Origin: Saccharothrix deserti
Lineage (GTDB): Bacteria > Actinomycetota > Actinomycetes > Mycobacteriales > Pseudonocardiaceae
Reading direction: 5' to 3'
Length of the DNA: 64,000 nucleotides
NCBI RefSeq assembly: GCF_009769385.1
Contig: NZ_VKAB01000021.1
Location: 167,751 to 231,750 of the forward strand
In this document: positions 42,064 to 51,299 of the stretch, one piece after another
How the letters are laid out: the number at the start of each line of letters is the position of its first letter
Numbering within the stretch: the first letter of the stretch is position 1
Notes under the pieces: generated by a model
Databases searched by the model: none
What the model saw: the letters and a program-made list of their open reading frames with translations, nothing else
What the model was told of the DNA's origin: nothing
Position numbers and translations under genes: made by a program

Positions 42064-43749
42064 TCAGCCGGTGATGTCCACGTCGCCGTTCAGGGTGCCC
42101 GTCTGCAGGACGCCACCGGTCACCGTGCCGCCCTCGGCGATGGTGACCGTGTTGACGGTGTTGTTGACCACCGACTGGACCTGCTGGTCGAAGGACGCCG
42201 TGTGGTAGCCCGCGTTGCGGAGGATCTCCGCCACGGCCAGGGTGACGCGGGTGCGCAGGAGGTGCGTGTAGCGCTCCACGTCGGCCTGCTGGAAGTAGCT
42301 GTGGAGTTCGACGTCGGCCGCCATCTCGCGCAGGGTGAGCAGCGAGCCGTACCGGTCCGCGTTGACGCGGCCGCGGTCACGGGGGAGGGCGCGCGGGTGG
42401 GTGGCCAGGCGCACCGCGCGGGACAGCGTGCTGGCGGGCAGCAGGACCAGGTCCTTGACGGCACGGCCCACCGGGACCCACGCCGAGGCGGGTTCGGCGT
42501 CGACGGACTTGAGTTCGGCGCTGATGGGCCGCAGCACGCACGGGGTCCACTCCAGGTAGAGGGTGGAGTCGTCCATCGCCACGTGCACGAAGACGGACAG
42601 CACGAGGTCGTGGTCCCAGGTCTCCAGGGAGAAGCGGCGGTAGAAGCGGGACCATTCGAGCGGGCTGTCGCGGAGTTCGCGCGCGTGCCGCACGGGCACG
42701 TGCGTGTACGGCGGCTCGTCGGGCCTGCGCAGGTAGGGCCTCGACGTCACGTCGGACAGGTGGTCCACCAGGCCCTGGGCGGCGACCACCACGTAGTCGT
42801 CCACCCGGAGGCCGCCCAGCCGGCCGCTGGGGGCGAGGAGGGACGCGGCGCGCAGGTCGACGACCTTGGACGTGATGCCGTCCAGGAGCATCGCGGTGTC
42901 GAGGGAGCCGTCGGTGGCCGGCGCGTCGGGCCGCCGCTCCAACGGCACGGCGATGGTCCACGGTTCGTGGATGTCACCCGCGCCCACGAACGGCTTGTAG
43001 CCCCGGTGCACCAGGAGCGGGACCAGATCGTCCTCTTCGGACACACCGGGAGCGAGGCGCATCGCGGTGCCGTGGTGCTCGTCGATGCGCTCGGCGAGGC
43101 CGGGGGCCAGGCGCAGCAGGACGCGGTCGACGGGAGGCGAGGCGCTGCGGCGCAGCGGGCCGAACCGGTCCGTCACGTGGTGGGCGATGACCAGGCGGTT
43201 GGCCAGCAGGACGACCAGCGCCACCGCGAGCAGCACGAGTCCGGTGACGTTCTCGAACGCGTCCTCGGCGGTGCCCGTGGTGTCGGCGTCGGTGCCGATC
43301 GTGCTGATCAGCGGCCCGACGGAGAACACGATGGTGAGGAGGGTGACCACGGTGCGGATGGGACGGACCGGGCGCGTGGTGCCGAGCCGTGTCCGCATCG
43401 CGAGCCAGAACCGGATGAGCTTCGGCAGGCTCAACAGCAGGGCGACCGTGATCCACAACACGGCCAGCGACATGGCGAAGTAGAAGGTCAAGCCCAGCAG
43501 TACCAGCACGAGCACGTCGACGACGTTCGTGCGGATCCGGGCGGCGAGCGCCTCGGTGAGCACGGCCGAGGTGTCCACGTCGGACGCGGGCGCGGCCGGG
43601 CGGGTCGGCTCCACCAGCAGTTCCCGCAGTGCCGCGTCGGCGAAGTCGCGGCTGAGGTGGGCCGCGGCGCACAGGTGGCGCGTGCCCTCGGTGCGGTCGG
43701 GCTCGGTGTGCCGGCGGGACCGCGCCCACCGCGTGTCGGCCAAGAGCAT
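42064..43749 (-). CDS. Large membrane protein of unknown function with repetitive tail
   Basis: 561 residues. A disordered N-terminus is followed by membrane helices near 75-110, 130-150 and 165-190, then a large cytoplasmic region. The last ~35 residues (NNTVNTVTIAEGGTVTGGVL, then QTGTLNGDVDITG) form a short Asn/Gly/Thr/Val repeat that looks like one or two turns of a beta-helix. I do not recognise the family. It starts 15 bp after the next gene upstream, with GAGGAG before ATG 43749, so the two form an operon. Confidence 0.65.
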   Translation of the reverse strand: MLLADTRWARSRRHTEPDRTEGTRHLCAAAHLSRDFADAALRELLVEPTRPAAPASDVDTSAVLTEALAARIRTNVVDVLVLVLLGLTFYFAMSLAVLWITVALLLSLPKLIRFWLAMRTRLGTTRPVRPIRTVVTLLTIVFSVGPLISTIGTDADTTGTAEDAFENVTGLVLLAVALVVLLANRLVIAHHVTDRFGPLRRSASPPVDRVLLRLAPGLAERIDEHHGTAMRLAPGVSEEDDLVPLLVHRGYKPFVGAGDIHEPWTIAVPLERRPDAPATDGSLDTAMLLDGITSKVVDLRAASLLAPSGRLGGLRVDDYVVVAAQGLVDHLSDVTSRPYLRRPDEPPYTHVPVRHARELRDSPLEWSRFYRRFSLETWDHDLVLSVFVHVAMDDSTLYLEWTPCVLRPISAELKSVDAEPASAWVPVGRAVKDLVLLPASTLSRAVRLATHPRALPRDRGRVNADRYGSLLTLREMAADVELHSYFQQADVERYTHLLRTRVTLAVAEILRNAGYHTASFDQQVQSVVNNTVNTVTIAEGGTVTGGVLQTGTLNGDVDITG

Positions 43750-43764
43750 CTCGGGTGTCGCTCC

Positions 43765-44499
43765 TCAGGGGGTTCCGCTGTGTTCGATCATCGTGTCGAG
43801 CAACTGCGAGGCCTCGTACCAGCGGTTCGGCGGGGCCGCCACCAGCAGGACGTACTCGATGCCGCCCACCCGCCAGTGGTGCGAGCGGGACCGGCGGGTC
43901 TCGCCGTCCGGGGTCGCGTACTCGAATTCCCAGTCCACGGCGTCGCGGTTCCCGTGCTCGGTGCGTTCCAGCGCCAGTTCCCGGTAACCGGGCTTGCCTG
44001 CCGCGTCGCGGGCGTGCCGGGAGATCGTCTCGAAGAGGCCGTAGGGCTCCGGCGCGGCGCCACCGAACCGGACCTCGACGTCGTCGTCCAGCTGGTTCCT
44101 CGCCGTGACGGTGCCCGTGCTGCGGGGCTCGACGACCGCGAACGAGTTGGGCAGCACGGTGACGAGGTCTTCCGGGCCGGTGTAGCGGAAGAACCCGGCC
44201 GGCGTTCCGCTGGACGTGGTGCGCGTCGTCGTCGGGTAACGGGTGGTCGTCCACGACGGCGGCGTCGTCGTTCCGGACGGCGGGGGGCTGGTGGTGGGAG
44301 GGCTCTCCAGCAGTTCCGGGACGTAGATCGTGCCCAGACCGAGGCCGAGGCTCGCCGCCAGGCAGGGCACCGCCACCGCCGCGGCGAATCCGAGTGACCC
44401 GGGCGCCGAAGGGCGTTGCGCCCTTTTGGGGCCCGACTCGCGCGGACGGTGCTTATCGCCGCCGTCCTCGGCTATGTTCGCGCCGAGCGGATCGCTCAT
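43765..44499 (-). CDS. Single-pass membrane protein with Thr/Pro linker, unknown function
   Basis: 244 residues: a cytoplasmic N-terminus, one membrane helix (about 35-57), a Ser/Thr/Pro linker (about 62-95) and an external domain (about 97-244) containing TRRSRSHHWRVGGIEYVLLVAAPPNRWYEA. No family recognised. ATG 44499 is divergent from the 174-residue gene; the 36-bp gap holds a perfect dyad. Confidence 0.65.
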   Translation of the reverse strand: MSDPLGANIAEDGGDKHRPRESGPKRAQRPSAPGSLGFAAAVAVPCLAASLGLGLGTIYVPELLESPPTTSPPPSGTTTPPSWTTTRYPTTTRTTSSGTPAGFFRYTGPEDLVTVLPNSFAVVEPRSTGTVTARNQLDDDVEVRFGGAAPEPYGLFETISRHARDAAGKPGYRELALERTEHGNRDAVDWEFEYATPDGETRRSRSHHWRVGGIEYVLLVAAPPNRWYEASQLLDTMIEHSGTP

Positions 44500-44516
44500 G
44501 GAAACCTTCTCCCGAA

Positions 44517-44527
44517 CCGATAATCGG
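44517..44527. promoter_or_regulatory. Perfect dyad in a 36-bp divergent promoter
   Basis: CCGAT-A-ATCGG (44517-44527) lies between the divergent starts 44499 (minus) and 44536 (plus) and touches the GGAGG site of the plus gene. A regulator bound here could control both sides. Confidence 0.4.
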
Positions 44528-44535
44528 AGGTCGAC

Positions 44536-45060
44536 GTGGGGAATCGGATCGACTTGGCGGTCGCCGAGCGGTGGGCCGAGGTGGCCGGGGCCGAGCGGGA
44601 CGTGGAGGCATCGCCGTCGCCGGAGGCCGTCGACCGGCTCGTGGAGCGGCTGCTCGCGGTCGCGGACGCGTGCCGGTCGGTCACGCGCGACGACGACCTG
44701 GAGATCACCAGCGCGGCCCAGTTCGTCGAGTGCGCGAAGGCGGCCGAGCGCCTGGCCGGGCTGGAGCCCGCCGACGCGGACCTCGCCCGGCGTGCGCGGG
44801 CGCTGGTCGAGCAGGTCGAGGCCGGACGGGCTTTCCGCTGGTCGGACCCGGTGCGCACGTCGGCGCTGTGCACGGCCGCCGTGGTCGTCGCCTTCGGCGG
44901 GGCGCTCCTGGGTGCCGGCGCCGACGACGTGGCGTTGGTCGTCGTCACGGCGGTCGTGGGCAGCGTGCTGCTGTTCGCCACCGTCCTCACCGCCCGGCGG
45001 CCGGTGTGGCGGACGCGCGCCGAGCTGATGGCGCCGATGGTCCGCCGGCACGGGCTCTGA
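44536..45060 (+). CDS. Small membrane protein, unknown function
   Basis: 174 residues: a helical, acidic N-terminal region (about 1-95), then two membrane helices (about 108-126 and 131-152) and a short basic tail. GTG 44536 follows GGAGG. No family recognised; its divergent placement links it to the two membrane proteins on the other strand. Confidence 0.6.
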   Translation: MGNRIDLAVAERWAEVAGAERDVEASPSPEAVDRLVERLLAVADACRSVTRDDDLEITSAAQFVECAKAAERLAGLEPADADLARRARALVEQVEAGRAFRWSDPVRTSALCTAAVVVAFGGALLGAGADDVALVVVTAVVGSVLLFATVLTARRPVWRTRAELMAPMVRRHGL

Positions 45061-45328
45061 GCCCGACGGGCGGGCCGGGGTGCGACCGCTCGTCGCTCGA
45101 CAGCATTCTCGAACCGCCCCGAATCCGCGCGTGGCCATCGCTTTTCGCCGCGATGGTGGCACACGCGCACGGCGGTCGACCCGCACAAATTCGGACAGCG
45201 CCGAAAACAACCCGAAAGCGAATACCGCTCGCTCTGATTACCGGCGAACGGCTCGGGGAGGGAATTCGAGTGGGCGGGAGGCCGCCGCGCCGACCGAGGG
45301 CCCGCGCGGCGGCCACACGATCAGGTGA

Positions 45329-46201
45329 TCAGTGGAAGGTGTGCTCGGGGCCGGGGAACTGGTGGCCCTTCACCTCGGCCGCGAACTGCTCCGCCGCCGA
45401 CTTCATCACGCCCGCCACGTCGGCGTACCGCTTCACGAACCGCGGCGCGCGGCCCCGGCGCAGGCCCATCATGTCCTGCCAGACGAGCACCTGCGCGTCC
45501 GTGTCCGGACCGGCGCCGATGCCGACGGTCGGGATGTGGAGGTCGTGCGTGATCTGCTTGGCGACCTCGCCGGTCACCATCTCCAGCACCACGGCGAACG
45601 CGCCCGCGGCCTCGACGGCCCGCGCGTCGTCCACCACGGAGTCGAACGCGTCGTTGCGGCCCTGCACCCGGTAGCCGCCGAGCTGGTGCTCGCTCTGCGG
45701 GGTGAACCCGATGTGCGCCATGACCGGGATGCCCGCCCGCACGATGGCCTCGATGTGCGGTGCGAAGTGCTTCCCGCCTTCGAGCTTCACCGCGTGCGCG
45801 CGGCCTTCCTTCATGAACCGCACCGAGGTCGCCACGGCCTGTTCGACCGAGACCTGGTACGAGCCGAACGGCAGGTCGGCCACGACCAGCGCCCGCTTCA
45901 CGGACCTGGTCACGCCCCGGACCAGCGGGATCAGCTCGTCCACGGTGACCGGCAGCGACGTGTCGTAGCCGTAGACGTTGTTGGACGCGGAGTCGCCGAC
46001 CAGCAGGACCGGGATGCCGGCCTCGTCGAAGAGCTCCGCGGTGTACATGTCGTAGGCGGTGAGCATGGGCCACGGCTCGCCGCGTTCCTTCATCTCCCGC
46101 AGGTGGTGGATGCGCACCTTCTTGCCAGTCGCGGCGGCGTTCTTGCCTGCCCCGCTGCCGTAAGGCGCGGCTACCTCGTTGGATGCCTCGACAGAGGTCA
46201 T
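45329..46201 (-). CDS. panB: 3-methyl-2-oxobutanoate hydroxymethyltransferase
   Basis: 290 residues. PanB landmarks: LTAYDMYTAELFDEAGIPVLLVGDSASN, VVADLPFGSYQVS, VKLEGGKHFAPHIEAIVRAGIPVMAHIGFTPQS and PTVGIGAGPDTDAQVLVWQDMMG. It makes ketopantoate, the first step of pantothenate synthesis. ATG 46201 follows GGGAGGACGG. The mycobacterial homologue (Rv2225) lies in the same neighbourhood. The 268-bp gap after the plus-strand membrane gene (45061-45328) holds nothing I can name. Confidence 0.95.
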   Translation of the reverse strand: MTSVEASNEVAAPYGSGAGKNAAATGKKVRIHHLREMKERGEPWPMLTAYDMYTAELFDEAGIPVLLVGDSASNNVYGYDTSLPVTVDELIPLVRGVTRSVKRALVVADLPFGSYQVSVEQAVATSVRFMKEGRAHAVKLEGGKHFAPHIEAIVRAGIPVMAHIGFTPQSEHQLGGYRVQGRNDAFDSVVDDARAVEAAGAFAVVLEMVTGEVAKQITHDLHIPTVGIGAGPDTDAQVLVWQDMMGLRRGRAPRFVKRYADVAGVMKSAAEQFAAEVKGHQFPGPEHTFH

Positions 46202-46334
46202 CGTCGACCGTCCTCCCTCGGGGCCTGCCTCGTCGCGGGTCCCCGGGCCTTGTTGCACGGTTACCGGACCAGCGTGACACCGGGAGGCCATCGAACCCAC
46301 CGAGTGCGAGCGGCTTCACATCCCCGACCGGACT

Positions 46335-47141
46335 TCACATCCCCGACAGGGCGTTCCGCACGGCCAACGCCACCGCGTCCGGCCGGTCCACCGGCAGCAT
46401 GTGGCGGCTGCCGGGCACCAGCACGTTGCGCCCGACCGGCGTCAACGCGGCCAGCGCCACGTGCGCCGGGAACTCCCGCCGCCCTGCCGTGAGCACGGTG
46501 AACGGCACCGGCGGCAGCGGCCGGAAGGCGCGCAGCCGCTCCACCGCGCCCACCTGGGCCGGGTACGACGCCAACTCGTCCAGCACCGCCCGCGTCACCG
46601 ACCCCCGCCCGTACACCGACCGCAGCACCGCGGCCGACGCCGGATCCCGCCGCCCGAGCGTCGAACCCCGCACCGCCCACCGCCGCAGCCGCAACCCCTG
46701 GACGGCCACCAGCGGGTCCAGCCCGGTCCGCAGCACCCACCGCGCCACCAGCGCCGACAGGTCGAACGGACGCCCGGCGCCCGGCAGCTCCGGATCGGGG
46801 TCGACCAGCACCAGCCCGCGCACCCGCCCCGGTCGCAGCCGTGCCCACGCCTCCACGTGCAGCGACGCCATCGAGTGCCCCACCAGCACCGCCGACGGCA
46901 CCCCGGCCAGCACCGCGTCCAGCACGGCCACCTCACGTGCCAGCGACGCCGGTGCCAGCGCCGCGTCGGACAACCCGGTGCCCGGCCGGTCGAACACCAG
47001 CACGTGCGCGTCCGGCAGCAACGCCACCACAGCGTCCCAGTCGAACCACGCCCCGCCCAACGCCGAGCTCAGCACCACCACCGGCCCGTCGACACGTCCG
47101 GATGCCTGGACGTGCACGCGACCGGCAAGTGAGGCGATCAT
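46335..47141 (-). CDS. Alpha/beta hydrolase
   Basis: 268 residues with the alpha/beta-hydrolase fold: FDRPGTGLSD, nucleophile GHSMAS, Asp in VDPDPELPGA and His in GSRHMLPVDRP. Substrate unknown. It is upstream of panB on the same strand with a 133-bp gap. ATG 47141 is divergent from lysX and shares a CATG with lysX's earliest possible start. Confidence 0.82.
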   Translation of the reverse strand: MIASLAGRVHVQASGRVDGPVVVLSSALGGAWFDWDAVVALLPDAHVLVFDRPGTGLSDAALAPASLAREVAVLDAVLAGVPSAVLVGHSMASLHVEAWARLRPGRVRGLVLVDPDPELPGAGRPFDLSALVARWVLRTGLDPLVAVQGLRLRRWAVRGSTLGRRDPASAAVLRSVYGRGSVTRAVLDELASYPAQVGAVERLRAFRPLPPVPFTVLTAGRREFPAHVALAALTPVGRNVLVPGSRHMLPVDRPDAVALAVRNALSGM

Positions 47142-47172
47142 GGTTGACAACCGAATCCCCTTGGAGCGTGTC

Positions 47173-50100
47173 GTGGCGGTGTCCAGGTGGAAGTGGCGGA
47201 CGGCGGGAGTCGTCGCCACGGTCGTGCAGCTCGCGGCCCTGGCGTCGATTCTCCTGTTCGCGATCGACGAGGAGTCCGACCTCGCCCGGGGCATTTTGAG
47301 GGTGTCGTACCTGCTCGGCCTACCGGTAGAGGCGAACCTGTTCATCGCCCTGGTGCTGGTCGTGCTCGGCGCGGCCCTGCGCCGGCGCAAGAGAGCCGCG
47401 CTGTGGACCTTGCTGCTGTTCGAAGCGCTCAACGCGGCCTGGGTGCTGCTCCTCCTCGTCCGCTTTTGGATCGATCCGGAACCGTTCCTCGGCGGTGACG
47501 AGTCACCCGATCGGCTACAGGTGGCCATCGATCTCGGCAGTTTCGTCGTCTTCACGGTCGCGGTCATCGTGCTGTTGCTGGCCATCAAGGACGCTTTCCC
47601 GGCCAAGTTGGCGCCCGGCGCGTGGCGGCAGGCGCTCGTCGTGTTCCTCGGCGGGGTCGTGGCGTTGTGCCTGGTCGGCTGGGGTCTGACCGAGCTGTTC
47701 CCGGGGCACCTGCACGGCACGTGGCACAAGCTGGCCTGGGCGGCGAACCAGATCACCGGCGAGGTGCTGCCGCAGCGCCGGGGCGGTGAGGGCCCGCCGT
47801 GGCTGGGCGTCCTGCTCGGCTTCGGCGGCATGCTCGTCGCCATCGCCGCGCTGTACGTGTTCTTCCGCGGCGTGCGGTCCAGCCGGTGGCTCGACGACAC
47901 CGAGGAGCTGAACGTGCGGCGGCTGCTGGCCACGCACGGCGAACCCGACTCGCTCGGCTACTTCGCCACCCGCCGGGACAAGAGCGTGGTGTTCGCCCCG
48001 AACGGCCGCGCCGCGCTCACCTACCGGGTGCTCGCGGGCACCACGCTGGCCAGCGGCGATCCGATCGGCGACGAGGAGGCCTGGCCGCAGGCCGTGCAGG
48101 CGTGGCTGGCCGAGGCCAGGCGGTACGGGTGGCTGCCCGGCGTGCTCGGCGCCAGCGAACGCGGCGCGCACGTCTACGCGACGGCGGGTTTCAAGGCGTT
48201 GGAGATCGGCGACGAGGCCGTGCTCGACGTGCGCGAGTTCACCCTGACCGGCCCCGAACGCCGTGCCGTGCGGCAGGCCGTGAGCCGGGTGGAACGCGCC
48301 GGCTACACCTCCCGCGTCCGCCGGCACGCCGAGGTCCCGCCCGACGAGATGGCGTCGATCCTCGACCTGGCCCAACGGTGGCGCGGCGCGGAGACCGAAC
48401 GCGGGTTCTCCATGGCGCTGGGCAGGCTGGGCGACCCGACCGACGGCCGGTGCGTGATGGTCGAGGCCTACGACGCGCAGGGCGAGCTGCGCGGCCTGCT
48501 GTCGTTCGTGCCGTGGGGCAGGCGCGGGCTGTCGCTGGACCTGATGCGCCGCGACCGTGCCGCCGAGAACGGCCTGAACGAGTACATGGTCGCCGAACTG
48601 GTCGCGGCCGGCACGCGGCTCGGCGTGCACCGGGTCTCGTTGAACTTCGCCATGTTCCGCGCGGTGTTCGAGGAGGGCGAGAAGATCGGCGCGGGACCGG
48701 TGCTGCGGGCGTGGCGGCGGGTGCTGAGCCTCGCGTCCCGGTTCTTCCAGCTCGAATCGCTGTACCGGTCGAACGCCAAGTACGGCCCCGAGTGGCTGCC
48801 CCGGTACCTGTGCTTCACCCGCACCCGCTACCTGCCCAGGGTGAGCATCGCGGCGGGCGTCGCCGAGGGGTTCGTGCCGAACCTGAAGTCCCTGTTCCAA
48901 CGCGGCTCGTCCCGCGCGCTCCACTACGAGACCGCGGACGTCGGCTTCGCTGCGGCCGTGGCCGAGATCGACGCCATCAAGGTCGAACCCCGGCAGGTCC
49001 GCCGTCCCGAACAGGTGCGCGTCCGCATCGCCAAACTCGACCGCCTGCGCGCCGACGGCATCGACCCGTACCCGGTGAACTACCCGCGCGACCACTCCGT
49101 GGCCCGGGCGCGGGACCGGTTCGGCGACGTCGTCTCGGTGACCGGCCGGGTCGTGGCCCTGCGCGTGCTCGGCGGCCTGTGCTTCGCCCGCATCCGCGAT
49201 CTGACCGGCGAGATCCAGCTCATGCTGGACGCGCAACGGGTGGACCTCGCCGCGTGGAAGGCGGGCGTCGACCTCGGCGACCACGTCGGCGTGCACGGCG
49301 AGGTGATCTACTCGCGGCGGGGCGAGCTGTCCGTGCTGGCCGACTCGTGGACCGTCACCGCGAAGTGCCTGCACCCGTTGCCGGACAAGCGGAAGGGCCT
49401 GTCCGACCCGGAAGCCCGCGTCCGCAGGCGGTACCTGGACCTGGTGGTGAACGAGGACTCGGCGCGGATGCTGCGGCTGCGCAGCGACGTCGTGCGCGGC
49501 ATCCGGGACTTCCTGCACGACCGCGGCTACCTCGAAGTCGAGACGCCGATGCTGCAAGCCGTGCACGGCGGCGCGAACGCCCGGCCGTTCGTCACCCACA
49601 TCAACGCCTACGACATGCGCATGTACCTGCGCATCGCGCCCGAGCTGTACCTGAAGCGGCTGTGCGTGGCGGGCGTGGACCGGGTGTTCGAGCTGAACCG
49701 CAACTTCCGCAACGAGGGCGCGGACGCCAGCCACAACCCCGAGTTCACCATGCTGGAGGCCTACCAGTCGTACGCCGACTACACGACGATGCTGCACCTC
49801 GTGCGCGAGCTGGTGCAGCACGCCGCCGTCGCCGCGCACGGCCGCTCGATCGCCCTCCGGGACGGTGTCGAGGTGGACATCTCGGGGGAGTGGCCGATCA
49901 TCCCCGTCCACACGGCGGTCTCCCGCGCGTTGGGCGAGACGGTCACGCCGGACACCCCGTTGCCCGAACTCCGCGCGCTCCTGGCAGGCCACGGCATCGA
50001 GCTGGGCGACGACGCCGACCACGGGGCGCTGGTGCAGGAGGCGTACGACAAGCTGGTCGAGCCGAACACCGTCGAACCCACCTTCTACACCGACTTCCCG

Positions 50101-50439
50101 ACCTCCGTGTCACCCCTGACCCGGCAGCACCGCGCCGACCCCCGCCTGGCCGAACGCTGGGACCTGGTGGCGTTCGGGGCGGAGATCGGCACGGCCTACT
50201 CGGAGCTGACCGACCCGCTGGAACAGCGCCGACGGCTGGAGGCGCAGTCGTTGAAGGCGGCCAGCGGTGACGTCGAGGCGATGGAGCTGGACGAGGACTT
50301 CCTCGACGCCCTGGAGCACGGAATGCCACCCACCGGCGGCCTCGGGATGGGCGTGGACCGGGTGCTGATGATGCTCACCGGCACGTCGATCCGGCAGACC
50401 GTGCTGTTCCCGTTCGTCCGGCCCGACCGTCAGACCTGA
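47173..50439 (+). CDS. lysX: Bifunctional lysyl-phosphatidylglycerol synthase / lysyl-tRNA synthetase
   Basis: 1088 residues. The N-terminal part (about 1-215) has six or so membrane helices. A DUF2156 (GNAT-like) transferase follows (about 235-600: LGYFATRRDKSVVF, ERGFSMALGRLGDP, GLSLDLMRRD, RVSLNFAMFR), then an OB-fold (about 640-740) and a class II LysRS (ARPFVTHINAYDM, RIAPELYLKRL, NRNFRNEGADASHNPEFTMLEAYQ, GLGMGVDRVLM). It lysinylates membrane phosphatidylglycerol, as in M. tuberculosis, giving resistance to cationic peptides. GTG 47173 was chosen because GGAG ends 6 nt before it; ATG 47140 is possible but overlaps the divergent start. Confidence 0.93.
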   Translation: MAVSRWKWRTAGVVATVVQLAALASILLFAIDEESDLARGILRVSYLLGLPVEANLFIALVLVVLGAALRRRKRAALWTLLLFEALNAAWVLLLLVRFWIDPEPFLGGDESPDRLQVAIDLGSFVVFTVAVIVLLLAIKDAFPAKLAPGAWRQALVVFLGGVVALCLVGWGLTELFPGHLHGTWHKLAWAANQITGEVLPQRRGGEGPPWLGVLLGFGGMLVAIAALYVFFRGVRSSRWLDDTEELNVRRLLATHGEPDSLGYFATRRDKSVVFAPNGRAALTYRVLAGTTLASGDPIGDEEAWPQAVQAWLAEARRYGWLPGVLGASERGAHVYATAGFKALEIGDEAVLDVREFTLTGPERRAVRQAVSRVERAGYTSRVRRHAEVPPDEMASILDLAQRWRGAETERGFSMALGRLGDPTDGRCVMVEAYDAQGELRGLLSFVPWGRRGLSLDLMRRDRAAENGLNEYMVAELVAAGTRLGVHRVSLNFAMFRAVFEEGEKIGAGPVLRAWRRVLSLASRFFQLESLYRSNAKYGPEWLPRYLCFTRTRYLPRVSIAAGVAEGFVPNLKSLFQRGSSRALHYETADVGFAAAVAEIDAIKVEPRQVRRPEQVRVRIAKLDRLRADGIDPYPVNYPRDHSVARARDRFGDVVSVTGRVVALRVLGGLCFARIRDLTGEIQLMLDAQRVDLAAWKAGVDLGDHVGVHGEVIYSRRGELSVLADSWTVTAKCLHPLPDKRKGLSDPEARVRRRYLDLVVNEDSARMLRLRSDVVRGIRDFLHDRGYLEVETPMLQAVHGGANARPFVTHINAYDMRMYLRIAPELYLKRLCVAGVDRVFELNRNFRNEGADASHNPEFTMLEAYQSYADYTTMLHLVRELVQHAAVAAHGRSIALRDGVEVDISGEWPIIPVHTAVSRALGETVTPDTPLPELRALLAGHGIELGDDADHGALVQEAYDKLVEPNTVEPTFYTDFPTSVSPLTRQHRADPRLAERWDLVAFGAEIGTAYSELTDPLEQRRRLEAQSLKAASGDVEAMELDEDFLDALEHGMPPTGGLGMGVDRVLMMLTGTSIRQTVLFPFVRPDRQT

Positions 50440-51179
50440 ACGGTCGGCAGCACGATCAGCTGCCGCAGGTTCACCTGCTTGGGGCGGCTGGTGGCGAACC
50501 CGATCACGTCACCGATGTCGGCCGGGGACAGCGGCGGCACCTGCTCCCGCCACGCCTCCAGGTGCGCGTCCACGTCCGGGTTGTCCATGTGGTCGCCCAG
50601 TTCGGTCGCGACCAGGCCGGGTTCGACGTTGGTCACCCGCACGCCCAGCGGACCGAACTCGGTGCGCAGGTTCGTCGACAGGTGCGTCACGGCGGCCTTG
50701 GTCGCGGTGTAGACGCCGTAGTTGGGGAAGGCCAGGTGCGCGCCCACGGACGAGATGTTCACCAGGTCGGCCGTGCCGTTCGCACCGGCCTCCACCAGGT
50801 CCTCGGTGAATGCCTTGGTCACGTTGAGCAGGCCCTTGACGTTCGTGTCGATCATCCGGTGCCACTCGTCGTCACGGCCCTCGGTGATGGGGTTGGCGAG
50901 CATGACGCCCGCGTTGTTCACCACCAGGTCGACCCGGCCGAAAGCGGTGTGGATGATCTCCACGGCCTCGGTGAGGTCACCGGTCACGTCGGCGGACACC
51001 GCAAGCGCTTGCCCACCCTCGGCGACGATCTTCTCGGCCAGTTCGGCAAGCCGGTCCGCGCGGCGGGCCAGCAGCGCGACCTTCGCCCCGGACCGGGCGA
51101 GGACGAGCGCGATCTCGGCGCCGATACCGCTCGCGGCACCGGTGACAACGGCAGTGCGGTCGTTGAGGTCGTAAGTCAT
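50430..51179 (-). CDS. Short-chain dehydrogenase/reductase
   Basis: 249 residues, classical SDR: TGAASGIG (cofactor loop), NNAGV, catalytic Ser in NISSVG and YTATK (Tyr-x3-Lys). A basic pair after the second strand (RRADR) suggests NADP. Substrate unknown. Its tail overlaps lysX by 10 bp. It is divergent from an XRE/MLTR regulator, a common pairing in which the regulator controls the SDR. Confidence 0.9.
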   Translation of the reverse strand: MTYDLNDRTAVVTGAASGIGAEIALVLARSGAKVALLARRADRLAELAEKIVAEGGQALAVSADVTGDLTEAVEIIHTAFGRVDLVVNNAGVMLANPITEGRDDEWHRMIDTNVKGLLNVTKAFTEDLVEAGANGTADLVNISSVGAHLAFPNYGVYTATKAAVTHLSTNLRTEFGPLGVRVTNVEPGLVATELGDHMDNPDVDAHLEAWREQVPPLSPADIGDVIGFATSRPKQVNLRQLIVLPTVQV

Positions 51180-51210
51180 GCCAAGAACACTGGACCTGGT
51201 TGTCGTGGGT

Positions 51211-51225
51211 ACCAGAGGCCCTGGT
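51211..51225. promoter_or_regulatory. Dyad in the SDR/XRE divergent promoter
   Basis: ACCAG-AGGCC-CTGGT (51211-51225) lies mid-way in the 120-bp gap, with a related ACCTGGT at 51194-51200. Candidate operator of the adjacent XRE regulator. Confidence 0.4.
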
Positions 51226-51299
51226 CAGCCTGTGGAACCGCGTTCCCTAGGTCTGGCAGTACCCAGGCTCGGCGCGCCTCAGGCGGCCATACTGGGCAG

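Noticed and set aside
46315..46346. Direct repeat CTTCACATCCCCGAC twice at the hydrolase stop codon
   Set aside because: Only two short copies, one overlapping coding sequence; probably a local duplication, with no sign of an att site or mobile element.
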